In this document: positions 23,640 to 34,575 of the stretch, piece after piece | How positions within the stretch are numbered: the stretch's first letter is position 1 | Layout of the letters: every line of letters starts with the position of its first letter | Assembly (NCBI GenBank): GCA_028583605.1 | Contig: CM053328.1 | Span: 7,712,836-7,776,835 of the forward strand | Direction of reading: 5' to 3' | DNA: 64,000 nucleotides | Origin: Dastarcus helophoroides | Taxonomy: Eukaryota > Arthropoda > Insecta > Coleoptera > Bothrideridae | Position numbers and translations under genes: made by a program | The notes under the pieces: generated by a model | Seen by the model: the letters and a program-made list of their open reading frames with translations, nothing else | What the model was told of the DNA's origin: nothing | The model's database searches: none

Positions 23640-24225
23640 TAGGGGAAAATCCGTTAAGGACATCTGGGAAGATACCCAGATACTGTCGGAGTTTCGCTCA
23701 AACTACAGATACCGACTAAAAACCCCATCTTCTTCGGGTCGGGCCCTTGGCCCCCAATCTTTCCGTCGGAACAGTACAATAATGCTGGAGGACTGCCTGA
23801 AGCATAAGAAATAAACAAAACAAAAATTTCCGAAATGGAAGTCGTAGCCTAGAGGACCATCCTTGGTCTCCCAATCCTGGTTGAGATGTTTGGATCGTAA
23901 TCCACTGCCTGTTGAACTAGCTGGTTGGAATGCGTTTCAGCTCTCACCATCGCCCTGGAATTAATTTCCCTAAGAAAATCTTTTACCAAAGGTAGTTCAG
24001 CTTCCCTATGGAGTTGATTGTTTCTCACAAACCATGGAGCGTCCATGACTTGTCTTAGAAAGACGTTCTGGAACAGCTGGAATTTCTTCATCTGATTATC
24101 CGTCACCTGTGACCAAGCTACAGATGCGTAGGTCATCGCTGGTCTTATGATTGATTTGTATAGTAACACTTTAAGTCCAATGGAAAGATTACTATTTCTA
24201 CCAATCATCGCTTGCAGCAGTTCTG
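23640..24225 (-). mobile_element. Jockey LINE 3' fragment (RT C-terminus and 3' UTR)
   Basis: On the minus strand this matches 11,620-12,175 of the LINE at 7.9 kb. The encoded residues include LLQAMIGRNSNLSIGLKVL, SIIRPAMTYASVAWSQV and REINSRAMVRAETHSN, ending RPRMVL and a stop near 23,849. This copy retains a block (DNQMKKFQLFQNVFLRQVMD) that is deleted in the longer copy near 11,745, so the two are independent insertions. It is truncated 3' before the hammerhead region and joined at its 5' side to a Penelope-like segment. Confidence 0.85.
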
Positions 24226-24570
24226 AGAGGAAAAATAGAAAGGAAAACTTTATATACCATTCGTCTGCGCGATCACTTCTGAAGATTTCCGATGGTTGGT
24301 TTCCAGATGGAGGAAGGCATGTAACCGTCGTCTCTCTTGATGATTTTGGGAACTTTTGGATTTCAACGGCTTCGCATATCTTCCTATTACAGTAATTGGG
24401 AATATTGGATATAATTGAAATATTATTAAAGAGAATCTTATGTCCGGTCTTATGTTGATGTTCCGCGATGGCTGACTGCGAAAATAAACCAGACTTAAGA
24501 CATCTTTGGTGCTCGGATATTCGCGTCTTAAATGATCGCCCCGTTTCTTCCGATGTACACTGAACCACAA
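24226..24570 (-). mobile_element. Penelope-like element fragment: GIY-YIG endonuclease C-terminus
   Basis: The minus strand encodes TGRSFKTRISEHQR, then SAIAEHQHKTGHKILFNN and YCNRKICEAVEIQKFP, the usual C-terminal half of the GIY-YIG endonuclease of Penelope-like retroelements (conserved Arg, EH.R, AEH...GH and R.I.EA.EI motifs). The GIY-YIG core tyrosines and the reverse transcriptase are absent. The frame runs without a stop into the Jockey fragment, giving a chance chimeric ORF of 239 codons at 23,849-24,568. Not a functional gene. Confidence 0.75.
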
Positions 24571-24574
24571 GAAC

Positions 24575-25219
24575 AAGAAAAATCGCAATTTTAAGAAGAG
24601 TTGAAATTTTGAAGAAATAAAAATTTCGAAATTAAAAGCTTCTTTTGTCAAAAAAATTCGAGATTTCGAGAAACATCCAAAATTAAAATTTGATTTCTAG
24701 ATTGTATATATTTCTAATTTCAGTTTTAATATAGAACTTCCAACGCAACACTCAAACTTTTAACCTTGTTGCTGCTTTAAGTGAAAAGTGAACATTTTGC
24801 AAGCTAGTTAATGTTTCAAAATTATTATCGACATTTGGAGGAAAAGCTAAAATTTTGAAAATACTCAATTTTTCAAACGAAAATTCAAACTTTCTGGGTT
24901 GAAAACTGCCGTGTGAAAAAGTGTTCCTAGGAAAATATTTGAAATTTGAAAAAATTGAAATTTAAAAAAAAGTTGAAATTTAAAAAATTATTTTCACCCA
25001 TGAGGATTTCTATTAAAAGTAGAAATTTCTGCTTTATTCTAAAAATTCTGAGTTTAATCATATAATCTCTGCAAATTAAAACCTGTGATTTCCAAAAAAA
25101 GGTTAAAATTTTGAGAAAAGTCAAAATTTGGAGAAAAAGTTCAAATTTGTTTTCGAAATTTGCTGTTCTTATAGTTGTTACCCAACATTTCAGATGAAAA
25201 TCAAACTTTCTGGGTTGAA
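24575..25219. repeat. AT-rich filler with local direct repeats
   Basis: CTTTCTGGGTTGAAAACTGC occurs near 24,888 and again near 25,204, with related sequence following each (TTCAAATTTGTT, TTTGCTGTT), so a ~315-bp unit is imperfectly repeated. No coding sequence. Confidence 0.55.
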
Positions 25220-25885
25220 AACTGCCTTGACAAAAAATTTTCCTTGGAAAAAATTTAAGCTTGAAAAACTAAAATTTAAAAGAATTGTCCTTATTCATGT
25301 GGATATCTAGTTAAAGTAGAAATTTCGTCTTCTCAAATTTTTGAATTTAATCTCATAATCTCTCAAATTTAAACCCCGAGCAGAAGATTAATATTAAAAA
25401 AAAATGGTAACATTTCGAGAAAAAGTTCCAATTTGTTCTCGAAATTTGCTGTTTTTAAAGTTGATATTCATTCAACACCTTATTTTTTTTTAATTTCGAC
25501 TTTCTTCTTAATATTTTGTTTTTAATCATGAAATGTTGATATTTCTTCTAATAAAATGTTCATGGATATGTATTTCGAAATGTTTTCTCAATTTTTGCAA
25601 TTGTAGGCCAAAATTACAACCACAAAACATATACCGGGTGTTTTTTTTTAGTTGGGAGGTTACCTTTATATGCAATATCACTTATTATAAGGCAAACTGA
25701 TTTTGTCGATGGAACTAATGGACTAACTACCTTTCAATAAATATTTTCAACTCCCCTCCACTTTTCGGTATGCCGAAAGTAGACATCAACTTTTCTATTT
25801 AATAGCAAACTCCCCAATTTCCATACTTATGGACGTACTGATAAGGTAATTATGTTACAATTATTCTGCATAGTCTTAAGATATA
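25220..25885. repeat. Segmental duplication, copy A (partner at 26,888-27,540)
   Basis: TTTCCTTGGAAAAAATTTAAGC, the following filler and the start of the CCGGGTG element (25,634) are repeated about 1.65 kb downstream with the same flank, including GCAATTGTAGGCCAAAATTA immediately before the element. Because flank and element end are duplicated together, this is a genomic duplication rather than two independent insertions. Confidence 0.8.
25634..25885 (+). mobile_element. Left-end fragment of the CCGGGTG foldback element
   Basis: It begins TA|CCGGGTGTTTTTTTTTAG and matches the first ~250 bp of the element at 27,283-29,050 with substitutions and deletions. The right end is missing; similarity fades after about 25,885. 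Confidence 0.7.
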
Positions 25886-26887
25886 ATTCAGCGAACGCAT
25901 AATTTAGCGCCATTATTTCAAAATTGTATTGTTTTGACTTAATAATCGTATTGTAGAAAAGTAACATGTCCAACGAAAAATGCTTTATGTTGCAAATGAT
26001 TAATATCAATTAAATATTATTTGTCAGTTGGGATTAGTATTAATTTAATAAATGTAGGGGAGACTGGGGTGGACCGTCTTTTTATGTTGGCTAAAAAGTG
26101 GCAAAAAAATATTTTTTTCTGAAAATTTCAAAGCTTGAATTTGTAGTACAACTAATAATCCCTCTTTGGGTCGCAGCAGTTTGGTCAAATTGTATTAAAT
26201 TATACAACTTATAACAGTTGGCGCAAAAATTGCATTTTTGCGATTTTGAAAAATGTCGGGGAATTACGTACCACTTTGTAAATCGATTTAAAATGAGAAA
26301 ATGTAGTAGAAAAATCTTCTTGTTTTTGATTCAGAATGCAGAATGCAGATGCAAAAGATTTATTATGAAAGAGAAACAAAGTGTAGTGGCGTGACAAATG
26401 GCAATGAAAATCAGTTTGAAACGAAGTTATTATTTTACCAAAAAACGATTAGAAATTGCCGAAAAATAATGCTGTGCTGAAAATTTGCATGAATAATCAC
26501 TTATATGCATCAAATACACGAAATTAGCTTGTGAAATGAAAAGAATTGGGTGATCCATGATTCCACGACAAAAGTGGTCCGCAATTCCCCGAACGTCATT
26601 TTTAACAATATTGCAGCATATGAGTAACACAATATAAACTTCATGCCAAACTTCATGTTCCTGTCGAAGACTTAAGGTTCCGCGAATATTATGAGTTGGT
26701 TCTCGAAAAGTGTGGTCTAAATTAAAGAAAATTCTGAAGTGAAAAAAAAAAATTTCGAAGTATCCCAATTCTATTTGGTATCGAAGCTACGTAAGGGTTC
26801 GTGTACACAAGTCGAGTACTGAAGAGAAAATAAGCTTAACATGAGGCGAATGGACGACAGTTATTTGTAGCTATTAACCATTACTGC
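25886..26887. other. Spacer with an imperfect inverted repeat, no gene
   Basis: TCGGGGAATTACGTACCACTTTG at 26,253-26,276 is matched in inverse by CAAAAGTGGTCCGCAATTCC at 26,570-26,592, about 320 bp apart, suggesting a small foldback element. The segment GTAGGGGAGACTGGGGTGG near 26,055 resembles a widespread arthropod repeat start (recall only). Reading frames here are not protein-like. Confidence 0.4.
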
Positions 26888-27282
26888 CTGAAATTTTCCT
26901 TGGAAAAAATTTAAGCTTGAAAAACTAAAATTTAAAAGAATTGTCCTTATTCATGTGGATATCTAGTTTAAAGTAGAAATTTCGTCTTCTCCAATTTTTG
27001 AGTTTTAATCTCATAATCTCTCAAATTCAAACCCCGAGCAGAAGATTAATATTAAAAAAAAATGGTAACATTTCGAAAAAGTTCCAATTTGTTCTCGAAA
27101 TTTGCTGTTTTTAAAGTTGATATTCATTCAACACCTTATTTTTTTTAATTTCGACTTTTTTCTTAACATTTCGTTTTTAATCATGAAATGTTGATATTTC
27201 TTCTAATAAAATGTTCATGTATTTCGAAATGTTTTCTCAATTTTTGCAATTGTAGGCCAAAATTACAACCACAAAACATATA

Positions 27283-29050
27283 CCGGGTGTTTTTTTTTTT
27301 TAGTTGGGAGGTTACCTTTATATGGAGTATCACTTATTATAAAGGCAAACTGATTTTGTCGATGGAACTAATCGGAGCTAAACTACCTTTCAAAAATATT
27401 TTCAACTTCCTCCCACTTCCGGTTATGCCGAAAGTAGACATCAACTTTTTTATTTTAAATAGCAACCCCCAAATTTCATACTTTATTTGGATTTTGCGTA
27501 GAAAAATAAGGTAAGTTTATGTATACAAGTTTATTGCTGTCTTTGATAGTCTTAAAGATATTTTAATTTTTCAAAAAAAATGACAGAAAAGAGGGTTATT
27601 TTGACTCTTTGTATCTTTTTTATTATTTGCAGTAAAGACGTGAAATTTGGGTTGAAGTCATGGAATATTATGGAGACTCTAATAACGTAATCAGGTTTTA
27701 CATTTATTACACAGGGTGATGGAAATTTTATGATCTTTATTGTTTTTGTTTTATTCAAGAAAACTCTGTTTTTTCAAATGAGAACTATGTGTTTTTTAAT
27801 CATTTTTGGATTCCTTACATAAAAAGAAGAAAAAAGGTATGACTATTTTTTAAAATTCTGCACCGTTACAGAGATATAATTCAAAATAAAAAAGAAAAAT
27901 ATATCTTTTTTTTCTCTAATAGCAACTTGGTAGTAGACAACAAAATTTTCAAAAAAAAACATAACCACAAGGCCTAAAAATTTTAGGCTAAATAATATTT
28001 AAAAGATAACCTTACAAGACGAATAATTTTTTGGCTAATAGTTGGAATACTTATTGAAAGATGTTTAGGGAGCCAAATGTTCAAGAAAATTCGTCCTTTA
28101 ACTGTTATGCTGTTAGATTAGAACTCAGGATTTGTAAGCGTTAAATTTCACAATGAAAATCGAAATGGAAATTTCTTAGTGATTTTTTACGACTACTGCA
28201 TGACAAGCATATTAATAGGAACAATCGGATGTGCTTAAAAACGTTACTCAATTCGAAATCTTAAAATATGCTTTTAAATGTATTGAAACAGAAGATCGTC
28301 CTTGTTGCTCTTGATGTAAATTTTTTAACAATTATTTTTTTTTCCTATTAGTTATTATGATTAATTCTTTAGGCTTTTAATGCCTACAGTTAATTTCCTA
28401 CTTGAACAAAAAAGACATGTTTAATTCTTTTTATTTTGAGATTTATGTAAAATACTTCTGTAACGGCACAACATTTTAAAAAATAAGTAATATAACTTTT
28501 TTCTTCTTTTAATGTGAAGAATCCAAAAATAATTAAAAAACATATAGTTTCTATTTAAAAAAAAACGGGGATTTTTTGAATAAAACAAAAACAGCAAAGA
28601 TTATAAAATTTCCATCACCCTGTATAATAAATGTAAAATCTGATTAGGTTATTATAGTCTTTATAATATTCCGTGACTTCAGCCCAAATTTCATGTTTTT
28701 ACAGCAAATAATAAAAAAGATACAAAGAGTCAAAATAACCCTCTTTTCTGTCATTTTTTTTCGAAAAATTGAAATATCTTTAAAACTATCAAATGTAGCA
28801 ATAAATATATATTCATAAACTCACCTTATTTTTTTAGGTAAAATTCAAATAAAATATAAAATTTTGGGGCATTGTCATTTAAAATAAGAAAGTTGATGTC
28901 TACTTCCGGTATAACCTTTATTGGGGGGAAGTTAAAAATATTTTTAGAAAATAGTTTAGCCCCGATTAGCCCCATCGACAAAATCAGTTTGCCTTATAAT
29001 AAGTAGTACTCCATATAAAGGTAACCTCCCAACTAAAAAAAAACACCCGG
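27283..29050. mobile_element. TA-flanked foldback DNA element with ~600-bp inverted arms
   Basis: The left end TA|CCGGGTGTTTTTT and the right end AAACACCCGG|TA are inverted, followed by TTGGGAGGTTACCTTTATATG on each arm. The inverted match continues through CGGTTATGCCGAAAGTAGAC, GACAGAAAAGAGGGTTATT, and CAGGGTGATGGAAATTTTAT, to roughly 27,900 (left) and 28,430 (right). The unpaired centre is about 500 bp. The TA duplication suggests a Tc1/mariner-like or other TA-targeting family; no transposase is encoded. The arms could fold into a long hairpin RNA. Confidence 0.85.
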
Positions 29051-29052
29051 TA

Positions 29053-29408
29053 TTACAATTGTAGATCGATCTCGCAGCAAACCGATAAAAAATCGTTCAT
29101 GTGTGGGTAGCCTTAGACGTAAAACCATCGAGTTAGTAATCTGCTTAATCTTTGTCTATGGTCAATACTATTGAATCTATGATCTATGGTCAATATCAAA
29201 GAACTATGTGTAGTAGTTCATATATCTCATAGTCCAGATTATACACGTTTATGGGCGTTTAGGAAGTTTGGGTGTTCCTGGTTTAGGCCAAACATCTCAT
29301 AACAACAAAAGGAAAACTTAAACAATCCTATTTTTGGAAAACATTCCCAAACAAGTACAACAAAACTCATATCATATATATTTTTTTTAACATTTATACG
29401 TCTAAAAC
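29053..29408. promoter_or_regulatory. Upstream region of the GTSF1-like gene
   Basis: About 350 bp of non-filler sequence between the foldback element and the predicted start codon. CTATGGTCAATACTATTGAA-like words are repeated locally near 29,155-29,195. No TATA box could be placed with confidence. The promoter role is inferred from position. Confidence 0.3.
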
Positions 29409-29814
29409 ATGTACGTGACTACGTAAGTACCTTGGCTTATTTTATAGATAACCTAACAAGTGAAATTTTATTTTAATTAGGCTCAAAAAGGAGAAAGCCG
29501 TAAAATGTCCCTTTAATCCCGAACACGTCGTCTTTGAGAGTGTTTTGCAAAAGCACATTATTAAATGTATGGTCAACTATCCTCATTTCTTAGCGTGCCC
29601 GTATAATGCTTTGCACCGATTAAGAAACAGGAAAGCTCTAATAGATCACATGTTGATCTGCCCATCTAAAATAACGAGGGTTTCTCTGTTCTATGATCAT
29701 GAAAATAACACAGTGGAAGAGTCTGAAGTAGGGTATCATTTAGAAAACACTCGGGAGTTTAATTTGGCCGAAGAAAATTGGGATGAAGAATTAGACAGAG
29801 GGCAACCTGTGTAA
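29409..29814 (+). CDS. GTSF1/Asterix-like CHHC zinc-finger protein, 2 exons, 115 aa
   Basis: GTSF1/Asterix proteins bind PIWI-clade Argonautes and are needed for piRNA-guided transposon silencing; related CHHC proteins also include U11-48K. Exon 1 (29,409-29,422, MYVTT start) is joined by a 58-bp GTAAGT...TTAG intron to exon 2 (29,481-29,814). The protein carries two CHHC fingers: C14-x5-H20-x9-H30-x3-C34 and C44-x5-H50-x10-H61-x3-C65. An acidic tail follows with a Trp in ENWDEELD, resembling the Trp-containing tail that contacts PIWI in GTSF1. The whole protein is shorter than vertebrate GTSF1 (about 167 aa), as in several insect paralogues. The start is chosen because it gives an in-frame splice; exon 1 is tiny and could be wrong. 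A polyadenylation signal follows at 29,976. Which paralogue it is cannot be told. Confidence 0.85.
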
Positions 29815-29975
29815 AGGACTTAATTATGAATAACAAGTACTAATAATGCAAAAATGAAACCCTTTACATACATTGTGTTGTGGTTTTATTATAGAATATT
29901 TTTAAAATAATCTGTTCCATTTTTAAAGTCATGTTTCAATTTTGTAGTTTAGTTTATAAATTTTAGTCAATTAGA

Positions 29976-29981
29976 AATAAA
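29976..29981 (+). terminator. AATAAA polyadenylation signal of the GTSF1-like gene
   Basis: An AATAAA followed by a GTGTGTTTG downstream element, 162 bp after the stop codon at 29,814. Confidence 0.55.
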
Positions 29982-29989
29982 GTGTGTTT

Positions 29990-31713
29990 GTTAATGTTAA
30001 ACTAAATCATGTTTTAAAGTGCACCATTTTGAACTGCCATGGTTTTTTATTAAATCAAAAAATAAATATGAATCTACAGTATAAGCAAAGTTCAAATTTT
30101 GAGAATTTAACTGATAGTTTAAAATTTAGAAAAAAAGGAGAAAATAAAATTTTAAGTCGAAACTTATTTAATTTTAAATAAATAGATTGAACGTTTCAGT
30201 TTTAAATTTAATCTTCAAATATCGAGATTAAAAGTAAAATTTCTAGAAAAAGTTAATTTTTTCAAAAAAGTGTTTCCTCAACTTTTTTTATAATGTACTG
30301 ATGGTAAACTATTGGAAAAATTAACTTTTAAAGTGTATGATTCTAGTATAAATTTAAAGTTTTACTTTTGAACTTTAAATTTATTGAGCAAGGCATAAAT
30401 TTCAGGAAAAAAGTAACATTCAAGTCTAGATAGAAAAGTTGGAAAAAAACAAATCTGAACTAAAAATTCTAATTTTGTAGATGAAATATGATTTGAATTT
30501 AAACATTTGAAGTTCAAACTGGTAATCTTAAGACAAAAGTTCATATTTTGGTTAGAACTTCGAAGTTGAAAACTTCAGTGTGGTATTGGCGAATAAATAT
30601 CAAAAGTTCATTTTTTATCGTAGTTTTCCTGTAGTTTGTTAAACGTGGCAACGTCGTATTTATATCAACAATTTCGCGACCAACCATCGAATGAATCACC
30701 AGTTTATTTTCGTTTTAAGGTTATTTGTCAAACTTTGCAGACTTGCCCGTTAATTAATTTGCTAATTAAAACTTTTGGAGCCTGTTCTCGAACGTTTTTT
30801 AATATAACTCTGTTACTTTTCCAGTAAAATATTTCTTTATTGTAACTAAATAATTTTGACGATGACATTGTTCGGTCATAGAAATGTCTCTTATTTCATT
30901 GCGACGTTGCCTAGTCTAAATACTACGGTAATCAAACGAGACAATGTTTACTTTTGATGTGCTTTTGACCCTAGCAGTATCAACAGTACTAACTTAACAA
31001 TCTAAATTTTAACAAAAAATTCTAATTATTGTGTTTCAAAATTGAAAGATTAAAGTTAAAAATTCGAGTATAAACAGAGAATTTTAAGAATTTCTTTTAT
31101 GCGTAAAATATATTATTTTTTAAAATGTTGAGTTTCTTCTCAAAATTTTAAGTTTAAATTTGCCACCTTTAATTTTTTAAATCTTGCCTTTGTTCTTCAA
31201 AATTGCAAGCTTGATCGCAATTTTTGACGTTTGACTCGAAATTTTGTGTTGACTCGTGTTCTTTTTTATAGAATTTTAAATTTTTATTAAAATATGGTCT
31301 TTTCGTTTAGCTCTTAAACTCCAAATTTCTACTTTTTTTGTTAAGATTGTTAATTTCATCGGAAAAATACCTCTTTTTAAAATGCCTACTTCAAAAGTCG
31401 AGTTAATTTATTTGTTTTATACAATGTATTTATTGCATTTACTATTCTCCAACAATATTTTGCTCGTTTCACCAGTTCGCAACTTATACATAGAGGCCAC
31501 TTTTAAATAAAGACCTGTTTAGGTGCAAATAAATGACAGAAACAGTTTGTTTCTCTATGGACAGAAATGTCAAAATCGTTTGAAAATAGGTTACTCAAAT
31601 GTCAGTTGTGTTTATTTTTATGAATGTATACATTTACGGTGACAAATTTAAAAAACGAAATTTTAAACACCAGTTCTAAGTGTTAAAAAAGTAACTTTAT
31701 TAATCAGTTTATA
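29990..31713. promoter_or_regulatory. Intergenic region upstream of calypso
   Basis: About 1.7 kb without a supported gene. Filler-type sequence occupies about 30,060-30,600 and 31,020-31,400. Between them, 30,630-31,000 is less repetitive and holds GGCAACGTCG (30,647-30,656) and its exact reverse complement CGACGTTGCC (30,902-30,911), similar to RFX X-box half sites. The ~240 bp before the calypso ATG are likely promoter and 5' UTR (inference); no TATA box is evident. Confidence 0.35.
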
Positions 31714-34308
31714 ATGCCAGTGGATATCAAAGAGTTGACGGAGGGTTGGTTGGAGTTAGAGAGCGACCCAGGCCTCTTTACGTTACTTTTGGAGGATTTC
31801 GGGGTCAAAGGTGTCCAAGTAGAAGAAATATACGACCTAAATAAACCCTTAGATAGCCCAGTGTACGGATTTATATTTTTATTCCGTTGGGTGGAAGAGC
31901 GTCGGTCTAGAAGAAAAGTAGTAGAGCAGCAAGAGACATTCGTTAAAGATGAAGAGGCTGTCAACAACATATTCTTCGCACAGCAGATGGTGCCGAATAG
32001 CTGCGCCACACACGCACTTATTTCCATTTTGTTGAATTGCGCCAATATCCATTTAGGCGAGACTCTGGTGCGATTGAAGGCTCATACACAGGGGATGTCC
32101 CCAGAGAATAAAGGCTGGGCAATTGGAAATACACCAGAGCTGGCGTGCGCCCATAATTCCCACGCCATGCCCCAAGCGAAAAGACGCTTGGAGAAAGGTA
32201 GTGGGGTTTCAACTGGTAGGTTCACTGGGGAAGCTTTCCATTTTGTTAGTTTTGTCCCTATCGGTGGTAGATTGTTTGAATTGGATGGTTTAAAACCTTA
32301 TCCTATTGATCACGGACCTTGGGCTGAAGGTACTGAGTGGACGGAGAAATTTAGGAGTGTTATGACTGAACGTTTGGGAATTACTGCTGATGAATATAAC
32401 GAGATCAGGTTCAATTTAATGGCAGTTGTCCCTGATCACAGATTGGCGATTCAACATAAATTGAAAATGCTGAGGACTAACAAGCAAATTGTTCTTGATG
32501 CTTTACAGCAGTTGAAGAAAGTGAGGGCAGCAGAAAAGAAAGAGGAAGATAACGCTGCAGCACCAGTTGTTGCAGCACAAGAAAGTGTGCCGGATGTGCT
32601 TATGAATTCAGGTAATCTAGTTTTTATGCAGGAACAAAACGAATATCTTAAAATTTTCGGTTTAAACTTGAAATTTTGGGAACCGTTTTATTATTTTGAC
32701 AACAGGGTGATATTTCGAGGAGTCCACTTTTCCAAAAAAGCAAAGATTATAAATTTATTGAAAAAATCTTAAGTCGAAACTAAAAAAAAGTAATAATTGA
32801 AAATATATGCTTCAAATCATAAGAAAAAAATTCCAAATGCAAAACAATTTATAAAACAATTCAAGTGTAAGCTTAAATTTAAAAACATATTTAAGTTATG
32901 AAAATGGAGGCATTTTATTTTTTTAATTCGGAATTTTAATGATGGAGAACCTTTCGATAAATAAAAAATTGAGTGTAAACTATTGACTAAAACATCGGAA
33001 ATTTCAGAAAAATTATTATTATACCAAAAGGATTTCTAAAAATATTCAGTTTAAACTCGCTATTTCTTAAAAAAGGTTTGATACCGTTGAAAATTCTCAA
33101 AATAATCGAAATTTATGTAAAAAAAATTGAACTTATGAATTTGTCGCAGTAGCATAAAAAAAAGAGTTATCCGGTTTACAATCAAATTTTTAGGAAAACA
33201 TCAAAAATAGAAATTGAAATTTATGAAAAAAGTTCCAATTCAAAGTCAAATTACAAGAGAAAGGCAAAATTTTGTGAAAGAATGAAATTTTAGTAGTAAT
33301 CTCTAAAAAAAAGTGAAATAACTATGCCAAGGATGAGCATCTTTTATTTTAAGTACCAACTTACAAATTATATAATTACTTAAAATTCTATTTCTTTTTC
33401 ATTTTCGGATCCTTATTGTCTTGAATGACACTAAATTTATTTTAGTTTACAAGCTTGATTAAATTTAGTGTAATTAAAATTCTAATTAAATGTAACTTTT
33501 ATTAAAAGATTAATTTTAACGCAGCTGTTCCAATTGAAAATTCGAGTGAAAAGGTAACCCTCTGCCCCTTGGATTATTCAACACCTCTGACAATTCAAAC
33601 ATCACCAGCTCCGAGCACATCAAGTACAGATACATCATCAGAAGTGGGTTCAGCGTTTAATTCTCCTACTCAGTCGTGGAACTGGTCACAAGGTAGTCCC
33701 GTTCCGAGAGACCTCAAAAGGTATGTCACCCGTATGTTTGTTTTCAGTGGTTCATCATTCAACTTGTTTGCAGATTTGTTGTGATACGAGTGGAAGGAGG
33801 TGAAAAGGAACAAGCAGAAGTGAGTAAAGACGAGAAAAAAGGTCCAATAGCGAGAGTCAAAACCAGTGATGGTGACACAGTTGTCGCAGAGAGAGAAAAG
33901 AAACATCCCGAATATCTAGAACAACACACATTTGCCCCTCAAGACCTCCTGGCCTTATTAAGAAACCTAGAGCACGAAATTTGTGTTTGTGAATTAAATC
34001 TAAAGGATGAAAACGATAAACAGAATAAATACAGGGTAAAATGACGCAAACCAACACTTCTTTTATAAAAGAACTATTTATTTTAGATTGACGACTGTCG
34101 TAGAACGCACAATTATGATGAATTCATCTGTACGTTTCTGTCCATGCTCGCAGAGCAAGGAATGTTGGCAGATCTCGTAGAACAACATCTACAAGTTCCC
34201 AAACGGCCGGGTGGAGCCTTGCCTGTACCGAAAGCCGTTAAAACAGCTAAGAAAGAAAAACATGGCAAAAAGAAAAAGGGAAAAACGAAAGTGAAAAGAA
34301 GACGTTAG
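31714..34308 (+). CDS. caly: calypso/BAP1, Polycomb H2A deubiquitinase (4 exons, 525 aa)
   Basis: The nuclear catalytic subunit of PR-DUB, which with Asx/ASXL removes monoubiquitin from histone H2A. Exons: 31,714-32,611; 33,525-33,720; 33,774-34,035; 34,087-34,308. Introns are GT..AG of 913, 53 and 51 bp, and all phases join in frame. The UCH domain fills residues 1 to about 235 in exon 1, with Gln91, catalytic Cys97 ([10 protein letters not shown]), His176 (GEAFHFVSF) and Asp191 (LFELDG). A coiled coil follows at about 240-275. The ULD lies at about 416-490 ([16 protein letters not shown], then [16 protein letters not shown]). A Lys/Arg-rich tail ([19 protein letters not shown]) matches the nucleosome-binding C-terminus. 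Length lies between fly calypso (about 471) and human BAP1 (729). The first intron contains the AT-rich filler. It is tail to tail with TPRKB, 267 bp between stops. Confidence 0.95.
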
Positions 34309-34478
34309 GCTATGAAGCTATCAGAATGATGATTATTTTCAAATAGTCATAAAATATTTAATGAACGAAAGATAGGTAGACCAAAAAGTATAATTGGTTC
34401 CAAGCTGGAACTAATAGAAATTTGAAAAGAAGTCTTATATTTAAAAGCTTTTTCTTTAGGAACGATTATTTGTTGTAT

Positions 34479-34484
34479 TTTATT
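34479..34484 (-). terminator. Candidate AATAAA polyadenylation signal for TPRKB
   Basis: TTTATT on the plus strand is AATAAA on the minus strand, about 92 bp beyond the TPRKB stop codon. It lies within the calypso 3' side, so transcript ends may overlap. Confidence 0.4.
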
Positions 34485-34575
34485 TTGTGTTTTTACAACA
34501 GTGTATTTATAATATACTTATTTTAAAGCCTGTATTAAAATATGTATAAATTACTTTTTTTTACAATTCAAGCAC

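Noticed and set aside
31704..32212. Minus-strand open frames opposite calypso exon 1
   Set aside because: Antisense shadows of the UCH domain coding sequence.
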